DNA of 64,000 nt, taken from the NCBI GenBank assembly GCA_003246205.1, contig QKBC01000009.1:62001-126000 (forward strand), given 5' to 3'. Numbering within the stretch: the first letter of the stretch is position 1; each line of letters begins with the position of its first letter. Position numbers and translations under genes: made by a program. The notes beneath the pieces are model-generated. The model saw only the letters and a list, made by a program, of their open reading frames with translations. It was not told the DNA's origin and made no database searches. Positions 7,096 to 15,421 of the stretch are shown here, piece by piece. This stretch comes from Flavobacterium haoranii. GTDB taxonomy: Bacteria; Bacteroidota; Bacteroidia; Flavobacteriales; Flavobacteriaceae.

Positions 7096-7730
7096 TGAAA
7101 TTAAAACATCTTTTCTTTTTTCTTTTCTTAAGCTTAATTTCTTGCCAACAAGTAATTGAAGGAACTTCAAAAGTTGTAAGAGAACAAGCTAAACCTAAAT
7201 TAAAAGGAAAATATCATTCGTTACAAAAAGAAAATGTAAAAATATTTCTTCCTGATGAATTCAAATACATCACACACGAAGAATATAAAAATGTTTTAAA
7301 ACAAAGCGGCGACAGTACTCTTTATAATGCAGAAGTACAGAGATTAGATAATATAAAAATTAATGATAAAAAGCTTTACATTTTTGGATATCTGGAATCT
7401 GCTTCTACATTAAATGTATTAGTAGAAAAATATTTACCTTTTGATAAAGAAGACGGTAAATATTTATTAGGCATTATTTCAACCATACAAAAAAACACAT
7501 ATAATCTAAAAGATCTAGATACTGAACTTAAAGAAGCTAGAGTAATGGGAAATAAAAACTTGAAGATTTTTAAAGCAATATACAAGTTCACAAACCCATC
7601 TTTTCCTGCCAGTCAAAAATTTTTCAGACATTACTATTTAATTAGTTACAATAAAAAAACGTTATTTCTAAATATGGAAAGTGCACAATTAATTGATTTT
7701 GATCCTTATTTAGAAAAAATAAAAATGTAA
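7095..7730 (+). CDS. Lipoprotein of unknown function between the mutase subunits
   Basis: The protein has 211 residues with a lipoprotein signal: a hydrophobic stretch ending in LISC, Cys at about 17. The mature part is lysine-rich, with no motif I recognise. The start ATG overlaps the mutA stop (TAATG), and the gene ends one base before scpA. It is therefore probably translated with the two mutase subunits, although a periplasmic or outer-membrane lipoprotein has no obvious link to a cytoplasmic mutase. Function unknown. Confidence 0.8.
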   Translation: MKLKHLFFFLFLSLISCQQVIEGTSKVVREQAKPKLKGKYHSLQKENVKIFLPDEFKYITHEEYKNVLKQSGDSTLYNAEVQRLDNIKINDKKLYIFGYLESASTLNVLVEKYLPFDKEDGKYLLGIISTIQKNTYNLKDLDTELKEARVMGNKNLKIFKAIYKFTNPSFPASQKFFRHYYLISYNKKTLFLNMESAQLIDFDPYLEKIKM

Positions 7731-7731
7731 T

Positions 7732-9855
7732 ATGAGAAAAAACATACAACATTTAAAACTAGAAAACACGGCAACTGATTCTCCAAAATCTGCTACTGAA
7801 AGTTTTCTAACAGCAGAGGGAATTGAAGTAAAACCAATCTATTCTGAAGAAAATGTTCAGAATTTAGAACATATTGGTTTTGCAGCAGGCTTTGCACCTA
7901 ATCTTCGCGGACCTTATGCCACCATGTATGTTCGCCGTCCGTGGACCATTCGTCAATATGCAGGGTTTTCAACTGCCGAAGAAAGTAATGCTTTTTACAG
8001 AAGAAACTTGGCAGCCGGGCAAAAAGGACTTTCCGTTGCATTCGATTTAGCCACACACCGCGGGTATGATTCTGATCACGAGCGCGTAGTAGGTGATGTA
8101 GGTAAAGCCGGAGTAGCAATCGACTCTGTGGAAGATATGAAAATTCTTTTTGACCAAATTCCTTTGGGAGAAATGTCGGTTTCCATGACCATGAACGGTG
8201 CTGTGTTACCTATCATGGCTTTCTACATTGTAGCCGCTGAAGAACAAGGTGTAAAACCGGAATTACTTTCGGGAACCATTCAAAATGATATTTTAAAAGA
8301 GTTCATGGTGCGTAATACTTATATTTATCCACCTACTCCATCCATGAAAATTATTGCTGATATTTTTGAATACACCAGCAAATTCATGCCAAAATTCAAC
8401 TCGATCTCTATTTCTGGTTACCACATGCAAGAAGCCGGAGCTACTGCCGATATTGAGTTGGCCTACACTCTTGCCGATGGTTTGGAATATGTAAGAACCG
8501 GATTAGCAGCGGGAATGAAAGTAGACGACTTCGCTCCTCGCCTTTCATTTTTCTGGGCTATCGGGATGAATCATTTCATGGAAATTGCAAAAATGCGTGC
8601 CGGTCGTATGCTTTGGGCGAAACTATTGAAACAATTTGAACCTAAAGACGATAAATCATTGGCATTGCGTACACACTGTCAAACTTCAGGTTGGAGTTTA
8701 ACCGAACAAGATCCGTTTAACAATGTGGCACGTACTGCGATTGAAGCTGCTGCTGCTGCTTTTGGTGGAACACAATCGTTACACACCAATGCGTTAGACG
8801 AAGCTATTGCTTTACCAACCGATTTCTCGGCTCGTATTGCTCGTAATACACAAATTTACTTGCAAGAAGAAACTAAAATTTGCAAAACGGTTGATCCTTG
8901 GGCGGGAAGTTATTACGTAGAAAGTTTAACAGCAGAAATTGCTGAAAAAGCTTGGGCTTTAATTCAAGAAGTAGAAGAATTAGGCGGAATGACCAAAGCT
9001 ATTGAAGCCGGAATTCCGAAATTACGCATTGAAGAAGCGGCTGCTCGTAAACAAGCTCGTATTGACAGCGGACAAGATATTATTGTTGGTGTTAACAAAT
9101 ACCGTTTAGAAAAAGAAGATCCGTTACATATTTTAGAAGTAGATAACCAAGTTGTTCGTAAACAGCAAATTGAGCGTTTGGAACAAATTAAAGCTACTCG
9201 TGACAACTCAAAAGTAGCCGAATGTTTAGCCAAATTAACAGAATGTGCCAAAACAGGAAACGGAAACTTATTAGATTTAGCAGTAAATGCAGCGCGCAAC
9301 AGAGCTACTTTAGGCGAAATTAGCGATGCATTAGAAACTGTTTTCGGAAGATACAAAGCACAAATCAGAAGTTTTAGTGGCGTGTACAGTAAAGAAATTA
9401 AAAACGACGAAAGCTTTGAAAAAGCAAAACAATTAGCAGATGCCTTTGCTGCTAAAGAAGGTCGAAGACCTCGTATTATGATTGCCAAAATGGGTCAGGA
9501 CGGGCACGACCGTGGGGCAAAAGTTGTAGCTACAGGTTATGCTGATGTTGGTTTTGACGTAGACATTGGACCTTTGTTCCAAACACCGGCCGAAGCAGCC
9601 AAACAAGCCGTAGAAAATGACGTTCACGTTTTAGGCGTTTCTTCTTTAGCGGCGGGACACAAAACTTTAGTTCCGCAAGTAATTGAAGAATTGAAAAAAT
9701 ACGGACGTGAAGACATTATGGTGATTGTGGGCGGTGTTATTCCGGCACAAGACTATCAATATTTATTTGATGCCGGTGCAGTAGCCGTTTTTGGTCCCGG
9801 AACAAAAATCAGCGATGCGGCTATTACTATTTTAGATATTTTAATGGAGGATTAA
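7732..9855 (+). CDS. scpA: Methylmalonyl-CoA mutase large (alpha) subunit
   Basis: This is a 707-residue catalytic subunit. It has an N-terminal substrate-binding barrel ('[20 protein letters not shown]' near 60-80). The C-terminal cobalamin-binding domain shows the DxHxxG motif as DGHDRG, with the cobalt-ligating His at about 592, followed by the GVSSLAAGH and GGVIP loops. It rearranges (R)-methylmalonyl-CoA to succinyl-CoA and links propionate, odd-chain and branched amino acid breakdown to the TCA cycle. It closes the udk to scpA gene run and is followed by a strong terminator. Confidence 0.97.
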   Translation: MRKNIQHLKLENTATDSPKSATESFLTAEGIEVKPIYSEENVQNLEHIGFAAGFAPNLRGPYATMYVRRPWTIRQYAGFSTAEESNAFYRRNLAAGQKGLSVAFDLATHRGYDSDHERVVGDVGKAGVAIDSVEDMKILFDQIPLGEMSVSMTMNGAVLPIMAFYIVAAEEQGVKPELLSGTIQNDILKEFMVRNTYIYPPTPSMKIIADIFEYTSKFMPKFNSISISGYHMQEAGATADIELAYTLADGLEYVRTGLAAGMKVDDFAPRLSFFWAIGMNHFMEIAKMRAGRMLWAKLLKQFEPKDDKSLALRTHCQTSGWSLTEQDPFNNVARTAIEAAAAAFGGTQSLHTNALDEAIALPTDFSARIARNTQIYLQEETKICKTVDPWAGSYYVESLTAEIAEKAWALIQEVEELGGMTKAIEAGIPKLRIEEAAARKQARIDSGQDIIVGVNKYRLEKEDPLHILEVDNQVVRKQQIERLEQIKATRDNSKVAECLAKLTECAKTGNGNLLDLAVNAARNRATLGEISDALETVFGRYKAQIRSFSGVYSKEIKNDESFEKAKQLADAFAAKEGRRPRIMIAKMGQDGHDRGAKVVATGYADVGFDVDIGPLFQTPAEAAKQAVENDVHVLGVSSLAAGHKTLVPQVIEELKKYGREDIMVIVGGVIPAQDYQYLFDAGAVAVFGPGTKISDAAITILDILMED

Positions 9856-9874
9856 ACTACTACTCTAATAAAAA

Positions 9875-9900
9875 ACACCAGTATGAAACTGGTGTTTTTT
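9875..9900. terminator. Bidirectional terminator between scpA and the PhyH gene
   Basis: The 8-bp stem ACACCAGT/ACTGGTGT has flanking A- and T-runs, and two genes converge on it. Confidence 0.85.
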
Positions 9901-9903
9901 ATT

Positions 9904-10806
9904 TTAAATCCACTCCGTAGGTTCTTTATAGTTTTCTCCAAAATAAGTTACATATTGTACCATTCGAGGTTTTTTACCATAATTAGGTGTTGCACAATGC
10001 GGTAAAGATTGATCCCAGATTACCATATCCCCTGCTTCACCTGTAATAGCAATGGGTTGTAAAGTTTCTACAGCATAATCTCTCGGATGTTTTGTTTCAG
10101 GAACCTGTGTTAGCCAATCCCCTATTTTATGCTGAAAACCAGGCACACAATGAAAAGCACCATCCGTCGGACCGCAATCAGAAAGATAAATCAATCCTTG
10201 TAACCGAAACGGTATGGGCTGCTGGAGACTTACATCCCAATGCAAACTACTTCCTTTGAAAGAATAATTTGGCGTTACAGGAGGATTAAAACTCACTTTA
10301 TCAATAGTCTTATATATTTGTTTGGATTGATACAATTGCTCGTACGCCTTTTTAATACGTGCTGAAGATCTGTTTTTTTCTAATATCGGATGATCAAAAA
10401 AATTAACCATCAAACCTTTTTGCATAGGATGGGTTACATACCAAGAATCCGGATTATCAGGTTGCATTTCTAAAAATTCCCAAATAATTTGCTGAGCAGC
10501 TAAGCAATCTTCTTTAGAAATAGTATTTTTTAGCACCAAATAGCCATTGGTCTCAAAAAATTGCAAATCACTTTCACTCAAAACCATCTCATCCTGTTCA
10601 TCGACAGTAATAAGCATGGCTGCTTTTTTATGTATCCATTCTTCAAAATTCTCAGCAGAAGGCTTATCAAAATATAAATAGTGTAAAGCTTCATCTAATC
10701 CTATTCCATTCTTATACAAATACTCCATTTCCTGAGCCCAGCTTGTTGTAGCTGTAGATTCTCCTTGTAAAATACGATTTCGGAACGAGGCTGATATAGG
10801 ATTCAT
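9904..10806 (-). CDS. Phytanoyl-CoA dioxygenase (PhyH) family protein
   Basis: This 300-residue protein has the Fe(II)/2-oxoglutarate dioxygenase fold of the PhyH family. The likely metal ligands are His and Asp of 'LHWDVSL' and the later His of 'SLPHCATPN'. The nearby Arg of 'KKPRMVQYV' is placed to bind 2-oxoglutarate. 'LIYLSDCGPTDGAF' is also typical. Substrate unknown: bacterial members hydroxylate diverse small molecules. It is monocistronic with its own promoter box and shares a terminator with scpA. Confidence 0.85.
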   Translation of the reverse strand: MNPISASFRNRILQGESTATTSWAQEMEYLYKNGIGLDEALHYLYFDKPSAENFEEWIHKKAAMLITVDEQDEMVLSESDLQFFETNGYLVLKNTISKEDCLAAQQIIWEFLEMQPDNPDSWYVTHPMQKGLMVNFFDHPILEKNRSSARIKKAYEQLYQSKQIYKTIDKVSFNPPVTPNYSFKGSSLHWDVSLQQPIPFRLQGLIYLSDCGPTDGAFHCVPGFQHKIGDWLTQVPETKHPRDYAVETLQPIAITGEAGDMVIWDQSLPHCATPNYGKKPRMVQYVTYFGENYKEPTEWI

Positions 10807-10828
10807 ATCTGCATTATTATGTACCTAT

Positions 10829-10836
10829 CAAAAATA
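10829..10836 (-). promoter_or_regulatory. Candidate -7 box of the PhyH-family gene
   Basis: The minus strand reads TATTTTTG, 22 bases upstream of the ATG at 10806. Confidence 0.55.
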
Positions 10837-10917
10837 TGAAATTATTATTTTATTTTCTTACAATGACATTATTAATATTTTAAAAGTTTCATTAAAAACT
10901 TACATTTAATACTCTAA

Positions 10918-10945
10918 AAAACTGCCAGCTTTAAACTGGCGGTTT
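10918..10945 (-). terminator. Terminator of the rtcB-prfH-TPR operon
   Basis: The hairpin, CTGCCAG/CTGGCGG in plus orientation with AA/TT ends, has a minus-strand T-run. It lies just after the TPR gene's stop codon. Confidence 0.75.
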
Positions 10946-10947
10946 TC

Positions 10948-11481
10948 TTATTTACTCTTCTTCTTAGACTTTACTTTCTTAGATTTCTTCTTTTTCTTTC
11001 CTTTTAGCAAATCTCTCTTAGATTTGATCCGTTTTTCGGTTTCCTCAATTTCTGAAGAATAGTTCGAGAAATCTAACAATTTAGCTTCTTTTACCAATTG
11101 TAAAGCCATTTTCCATTGTTGTTGTTTTTCCAAAACCTTAACTTTCTTCAACAACATTATTACTTTATCAATACCTTTAACCGTCAAAGAAAAGTCGATT
11201 AATTTCAAGGCTTCGTCTAAATCCTCGTTCCAAAACAAGGTTTCGGCATAATAAGGATATACCATTACAGCATTGATATCGATAGCCAAAGCTTCGCTGT
11301 AATATTCTTTTGCCGCTTCATAATCTTGAAATTGTTCGGCATAAAAACGTCCGTACAAGCATAAAGCCAATACATTTTTATTGTCGTAAGCCAAAGCATA
11401 TCCTAAAGACTCCAACGATTCTTCCAAATAATACGGATAATTATCCAATGCCTGAACTACATATTTATCTATTGATTGCAT
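10948..11481 (-). CDS. TPR protein with lysine-rich tail, third gene of the rtcB operon
   Basis: This 177-residue cytoplasmic protein has two to three tetratricopeptide-like units ('ALAYDNKNVLALCLYGRFYAE', 'AKEYYSEALAIDINAVMVYP', 'ALKLIDFSLTVKGIDKVIM'). It ends in a highly basic tail with many KKK runs, which could bind RNA or ribosomes. The frame could open at 11589, but that would overlap prfH by 125 bases with a low-complexity basic stretch. The ATG at 11481 leaves a 17-base overlap and starts right before the folded part, so I choose it. The overlap and common strand suggest co-translation with prfH. Function not known. Confidence 0.7.
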   Translation of the reverse strand: MQSIDKYVVQALDNYPYYLEESLESLGYALAYDNKNVLALCLYGRFYAEQFQDYEAAKEYYSEALAIDINAVMVYPYYAETLFWNEDLDEALKLIDFSLTVKGIDKVIMLLKKVKVLEKQQQWKMALQLVKEAKLLDFSNYSSEIEETEKRIKSKRDLLKGKKKKKSKKVKSKKKSK

Positions 11482-12169
11482 CTCTAATTTGTTTTTTGCC
11501 GTTTTGGCGTTCTTTTTTGTTTTGCTTTCCTTTTTTCTCTTTCTTAAAATCGGTTCCTTCAAAAGTTCGGATGGGATTTCCACGCTCAATTTGCATTTGA
11601 TTCATCCAAACTTGTTGGAACTGATTCTGATACTGTTCTTTTTCGGCTTCTTGTAATTTTTGCATCAAACGCTCGGTTGCTGCTTTTTTGTTTTGATGCT
11701 GCGAACGTGAATCCATACTAACAGTCGAAATTCCTGTCGGAATATGGATCGCTCTTACAGCCGAACTCACTTTATTAACATGTTGGCCGCCTGCACCTGA
11801 ACTTCGCATGGCTTGGTATTGAATTTCTTTTTCGGAAAACTGAAATGTCGTTTGTGATTCGACTTCAAAAATCCCGATAAACCAATTCTTGCGTTTGTGG
11901 AACTTTCGGAATGTGCTTTTGCCAATCCATTGAATAGTTCCCAACCAAGAAGCTGTAAAAGAGGCGACATCATTCCCTTGCAAAGCCACCATAGCCGAAA
12001 CTACCGTTCCGTTTTCTTGTCCTGCTTCGCGATGCAATACCATTGCCGAAATTTTGAACATTTCTGCTTCTTCGAGTACTTTTTTTAAAACCTGAGCCAC
12101 TACCCAGTCGCACTCTGCCGGACCTCTGCCCGATGTAATTTGTATAATCTTGTCCATTTTACTTTTCAT
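11465..12169 (-). CDS. prfH: Peptide chain release factor-like protein PrfH
   Basis: This 234-residue release factor homologue carries GGQ (127-129, within 'SSGAGGQHVNKVSS'), the motif that triggers peptidyl-tRNA hydrolysis. It lacks the full codon-recognition superdomain of RF1/RF2, as PrfH does. The C-terminal tail is basic. The start codon shares one base with the rtcB stop. Known PrfH proteins pair with an RtcB ligase: PrfH frees ribosomes stalled by cleavage of 16S rRNA in the decoding centre, and RtcB then reseals the rRNA. A second in-frame ATG four codons later is possible. Confidence 0.93.
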   Translation of the reverse strand: MKSKMDKIIQITSGRGPAECDWVVAQVLKKVLEEAEMFKISAMVLHREAGQENGTVVSAMVALQGNDVASFTASWLGTIQWIGKSTFRKFHKRKNWFIGIFEVESQTTFQFSEKEIQYQAMRSSGAGGQHVNKVSSAVRAIHIPTGISTVSMDSRSQHQNKKAATERLMQKLQEAEKEQYQNQFQQVWMNQMQIERGNPIRTFEGTDFKKEKKGKQNKKERQNGKKQIRDAINR

Positions 12170-13560
12170 TATTTATCCATTCGCACAATTTTAGGCGTAA
12201 ACGTTCCTAAAACACTCACCAACTCTTTTTGCAATTCCATTACGGTGTGAATATTTTTATAAGCCATAGGCGCTTCGTCGACACTTCCACCAATTAAAGT
12301 CACGTTGTGTTCTTTCAACTCTTTTTTGATTTGGCTTTGCGTTAGTGTAGCTTTACATTTTCCTCGCGAAAGCAATCGGCCAGCACCATGCGAAGCCGAA
12401 TTCAACGCTTCCCCATTTCCTTTTCCCATTACAATGAATCCGGGCGCCGTCATAGAACCCGGAATAATTCCGAGTTCGCCTTGAGTTGCTGGAGTAGCTC
12501 CTTTGCGATGCACAATACACTCTTTACCGTTTACCTGTTCTTTCCATGCAAAATTATGATGGTTCTCTATGGTTAAAGCAATGCGTTTTCCCAGTGCTTT
12601 AGCTATTCGACGGTGAATGTCTTCGTGACACGCTTTGGCATAATCCCCCGCTAAATTCATAGCAAGCCAATATTCCTGCCCGTCGTGCGTGTTCAAATCG
12701 AGCCAAGCCAAATGCTGAACATTTTTAGGCAACGGACATTGTTTAGTTGCCAAATACGTATAATGTTTCGCAATATTAGCCCCGAAACCACGAGAACCGC
12801 TGTGCGACAAAACCGCCAGATATTCGCCTACTTCTAACTTCCATTCAGGTAAAGTTTCTTGCAGATTGACAACACCAAACTCAACAAAGTGATTGCCTCC
12901 GCCGGAAGTCCCCAGCTGCTTATACGCTTTATCCAATAGCTGTTTGACAACCGGGATATTTTGGAATTCTTCGCGAGAAAACACTTCGTGATCGGCTTTA
13001 ATTTTATGCGTTTCCGACATTCCGAATTTGGTGTGATCTGCTAAAATCGCTTTCAGCTGCTCTTCTTTCCCTTTTATGAAGGAAGCTGGTAAATCGAAAA
13101 CCGACAAGCTCATTCGACAGCCAATATCCACTCCAACGCCATACGGAATCACCGCATTATCTGTAGCCAAAACACCTCCAATAGGCAAACCATAACCAGC
13201 ATGCGCATCGGGCATTAAGGCGCCTTGAACTGCAATTGGTAGTTTAAGTGCATCGTACAACTGAAACTTGGCTTGTTCTTCTATTTCGTTTTCTCCGAAA
13301 ATAGAGAATGGCGCTCTGGTGTTACGCAATTGCTGTAATTTTACTTCAACCGGATTGACTAACCCTTCCGCTACTTCCCCCCAAGTTCCGTGATTTTTGA
13401 ACTTTTCAGGATGTAAAAGCACTTCTTTGGCTTCGGATAAAATACTTTCTTTTTTTTCTCTCTTACGATATCTGTTAATTTGCCCTAAGGCTATATTGAT
13501 TGTATTATTTTTAGGAAAACCCAATTTGATTAGGTCTCTTCCTGATAATTTATTTCCCAT
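12169..13560 (-). CDS. rtcB: RNA-splicing ligase RtcB
   Basis: This 463-residue RtcB ligase seals 2',3'-cyclic phosphate or 3'-phosphate ends to 5'-OH ends using GTP and Mn2+. Hallmarks are 'PDAHAGYGLPIGGVLAT', 'GVGVDIGCRM' (metal-binding Cys), 'GSGGGNHFVE', 'ENHHNFAW' and the guanylylated His in 'SASHGAGRLLSR'. It is the first gene of the rtcB-prfH-TPR set and is co-translated with prfH. The context suggests repair of damaged rRNA rather than tRNA splicing. Confidence 0.96.
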   Translation of the reverse strand: MGNKLSGRDLIKLGFPKNNTINIALGQINRYRKREKKESILSEAKEVLLHPEKFKNHGTWGEVAEGLVNPVEVKLQQLRNTRAPFSIFGENEIEEQAKFQLYDALKLPIAVQGALMPDAHAGYGLPIGGVLATDNAVIPYGVGVDIGCRMSLSVFDLPASFIKGKEEQLKAILADHTKFGMSETHKIKADHEVFSREEFQNIPVVKQLLDKAYKQLGTSGGGNHFVEFGVVNLQETLPEWKLEVGEYLAVLSHSGSRGFGANIAKHYTYLATKQCPLPKNVQHLAWLDLNTHDGQEYWLAMNLAGDYAKACHEDIHRRIAKALGKRIALTIENHHNFAWKEQVNGKECIVHRKGATPATQGELGIIPGSMTAPGFIVMGKGNGEALNSASHGAGRLLSRGKCKATLTQSQIKKELKEHNVTLIGGSVDEAPMAYKNIHTVMELQKELVSVLGTFTPKIVRMDK

Positions 13561-13672
13561 ATTAAAAATTTGAAAATGATAGATTCCTTTGGAACAAAAT
13601 AGGCCATAGCAAATTTGTCCTCAACAGGATTTTGATAAAATGTTCCGGGGAAATTTTGAGAATCTAGAATAC

Positions 13673-13708
13673 AAAAAAAGCCCGAAATTAATTGTCTTCG
13701 GGCTTTTT
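13673..13708 (-). terminator. Strong terminator upstream of rtcB
   Basis: The 12-bp stem AAAAAGCCCGAA/TTCGGGCTTTTT has a minus-strand run of seven T. It can end a transcript coming from the small frame or from the nucleosidase gene, insulating rtcB. Confidence 0.8.
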
Positions 13709-13730
13709 CATATTTTGGAGTTCTTTTGTT

Positions 13731-13814
13731 CTAAATATCAGAAAGGCCACGAAGAAAAGTTACACCAGTTCCAACTGATGAGTAACTTAAAGATGTTAAT
13801 TGTAGTACAAACAT
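13731..13814 (-). CDS. Possible 27-codon small protein or structured small transcript
   Basis: The minus-strand ATG at 13814 has an A-rich upstream stretch and runs 27 codons to TAG at 13731. The product is short and mildly hydrophobic, with no recognised family. The start lies inside a possible 9-bp stem (CGAAGAAAA at 13815-13823 with TTTTCTTCG at 13751-13759). An inner hairpin GTTAC...GTAAC encloses CAGT/ACTG, and the terminator at 13673-13708 lies 22 bases beyond the stop. An imperfect -7 box (AATCTTTG) lies about 35 bases upstream. It may be a small RNA rather than a protein gene. Confidence 0.3.
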   Translation of the reverse strand: MFVLQLTSLSYSSVGTGVTFLRGLSDI

Positions 13815-13897
13815 TTTTCTTCGTTTTTTATGAATTAATACTTATTTTCTGTGCAAAGATTTGTATTTATTTTTCAATTTTCCAAATATTTTTTGTC

Positions 13898-14476
13898 TCA
13901 ATTAAGAACTGACACCGAAAAATCAGCCTCTTCAATAGCTTTTATGGCCTCATAAAAGCTAATCTGCTCTACTTCTTTGAAAAAATCAATTTCAGTGGCA
14001 TGTGGCAAAAAGTCGGACACAATTCGAATGATAAAATCTTGTGGTTTCTTTAAAAACATAAACGTATAATCTTCCATATTGACAATAGTTCCGGTTGTAA
14101 GATGTGTCGTTTTCACAAACTTATCGGAAGTCAGAGAAGTTAAACAAGGTAAATTGGTTTTGGCATTCTCAATAATCAACCTCCCGTTTTCAAAAAGTTC
14201 TCCTTGATAACCGTATAAAGAACAAGCCGTTATTTCGATAGGTTTTCCCAATTTTAATTCTTTGGGCAACACATTTTCTTGTCCAATGACTGCTCCGAAA
14301 CCTAATAAAATACACAAATCATGTTCCGGTAGATTCATCATAGCTTTAGCTGTATTTTCGCGTCCTATACCGGAAATTACAACGTTGTAGTCGTTTTTTA
14401 ACATCGTAAATTGAGAAAAAGCCTGTTGAACTTTCTGTTTCTCAATATCCATTGGGGTCAAAAGAATAATTTTCAT
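13898..14476 (-). CDS. Nucleoside phosphorylase/nucleosidase superfamily protein
   Basis: This 192-residue protein is similar in plan to MTA/SAH nucleosidase and futalosine hydrolase. 'NVVISGIGRENTAKAM' is at about 31-46, a glycine-rich 'CILLGFGAVIGQ' near 56-67, and 'TGTIVNMEDYTF' near 128-139, where NME corresponds to the ribose-binding Met-Glu of the family. It is shorter than typical MTAN (about 230 residues), and the usual catalytic Asp near the end is not obvious ('ATEIDFFKE' may contain it). Substrate unassigned. It lies on the same strand as rtcB but is separated by 337 bp and a terminator. Confidence 0.7.
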   Translation of the reverse strand: MKIILLTPMDIEKQKVQQAFSQFTMLKNDYNVVISGIGRENTAKAMMNLPEHDLCILLGFGAVIGQENVLPKELKLGKPIEITACSLYGYQGELFENGRLIIENAKTNLPCLTSLTSDKFVKTTHLTTGTIVNMEDYTFMFLKKPQDFIIRIVSDFLPHATEIDFFKEVEQISFYEAIKAIEEADFSVSVLN

Positions 14477-14621
14477 CTATTAAAAGTACTTGAAAATAAT
14501 ATATCCAATAAAAAGTCAGACAATAAATTAAAAATTCAATATTTTTTACGTTAAAAGAAACAAATGTGGGCTTAACGCAAAAAAAAATATTTTTTCTGTA
14601 AAAAAATATGACAAATATCAT

Positions 14622-14629
14622 TATTTTTG
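14622..14629 (+). promoter_or_regulatory. Candidate -7 box of the PAS-protein gene
   Basis: TATTTTTG lies 49 bases upstream of the ATG at 14679, in a very AT-rich leader. Confidence 0.5.
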
Positions 14630-14678
14630 TAGACAAATAGCAACTAAACGAAAATTATTATTTAACCAAATCTCTAAG

Positions 14679-15281
14679 ATGGAAGAAATTCAAAGACCTA
14701 CACCTATCGACAAGGAAGTAGTATGGGACAAATCAAAGATTTTAATGAGTAAAACTGATAAATTCGGAACTATCGAATATGCTAATGATGCATTTGTTGA
14801 TGTTTCGGGGTATGAAGACTACGAATTAGTAGGTAAACCTCATAATATTATCAGACATCCTGACATGCCTAAAGTTATTTTCAAGGTATTATGGGATAAT
14901 TTAAAAAAAGGCAACAATTTCCATGCTATAGTAAAAAACTTAGCTAAATCAGGAAGATACTATTGGGTTATCACAGATTATGAAGTAGTAGAAGACAAAA
15001 ATGGTGACATCGTAAACTATGTTGGCAGAAGAACAGCTGTACCTAATGAAGTTATCTCTAAAAGCATTGAGCCTCTTTACAAAAAATTACTTCAAATTGA
15101 AGACGCTAGTGGTGTTGATGCTTGCGAAAAGTATTTAACAGGTTTTCTTGAGGAAGAAGGAAAATCTTATGACGAATATGTTCTTAAATTACTTGCTGAT
15201 TATGAAAAAGTAACTAATCCGCAACCTATTGTAGAAGAAAAAGAAGAAAAAGGATTTTTTGGAAAACTTTTCGGAAGATAG
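14679..15281 (+). CDS. PAS-domain protein (Aer-type PAS)
   Basis: The protein has 200 residues. A PAS domain spans about 18-120, with 'GTIEYANDAFVDVSGY' and 'LVGKPHNIIRHPDMPKVIF', the signature of Aer-like sensory PAS domains. No membrane segment, kinase or methyl-accepting domain follows. Instead there is a helical region and a short conserved-looking tail 'EEKGFFGKLFGR' that may anchor it to a partner or membrane. It is probably a soluble redox/ligand sensor module; its output is unknown. Confidence 0.8.
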   Translation: MEEIQRPTPIDKEVVWDKSKILMSKTDKFGTIEYANDAFVDVSGYEDYELVGKPHNIIRHPDMPKVIFKVLWDNLKKGNNFHAIVKNLAKSGRYYWVITDYEVVEDKNGDIVNYVGRRTAVPNEVISKSIEPLYKKLLQIEDASGVDACEKYLTGFLEEEGKSYDEYVLKLLADYEKVTNPQPIVEEKEEKGFFGKLFGR

Positions 15282-15308
15282 AAAATTACAAGTACTACAC
15301 ATTATATA

Positions 15309-15340
15309 AAAAGCGTCTTTTTCAGGCGCTTTTATTTTTT
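15309..15340 (+). terminator. Terminator of the PAS-protein gene
   Basis: The stem AAAAGCG/CGCTTTT has a T-rich tail (TATTTTTT). Confidence 0.75.
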
Positions 15341-15421
15341 AAAAACCTAACAAATATCATATTATCTTTTTAAAAGTTATAATAATTTCGTCGCCGTAAA
15401 TAATTCTTAAACTAACCTACA

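Larger units (their letters stand above)
13561..13897. other. 337-bp intergenic region upstream of rtcB
   Basis: There is no convincing gene of normal length here. It holds the rtcB leader, a strong minus-strand terminator at 13673-13708, a stem-forming segment at 13751-13823 and a 27-codon minus-strand frame at 13731-13814. A 90-codon plus-strand frame (13640-13912) crosses the terminator hairpin and looks spurious. Confidence 0.6.

Noticed and set aside
11482..11589. N-terminal extension of the TPR protein to ATG 11589
   Set aside because: It would overlap prfH by 125 bases and the added residues are a basic low-complexity stretch mirroring the prfH coding sequence; the ATG at 11481 fits better.
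13640..13912. 90-codon plus-strand frame between the nucleosidase gene and rtcB
   Set aside because: It crosses a strong terminator hairpin and the AT-rich spacer, lacks a plausible start context and has a composition like translated non-coding AT-rich DNA.
14442..14636. 64-codon minus-strand frame upstream of the nucleosidase gene
   Set aside because: Very AT-rich, overlaps the start of the nucleosidase gene out of frame, and covers the divergent promoter of the PAS gene.
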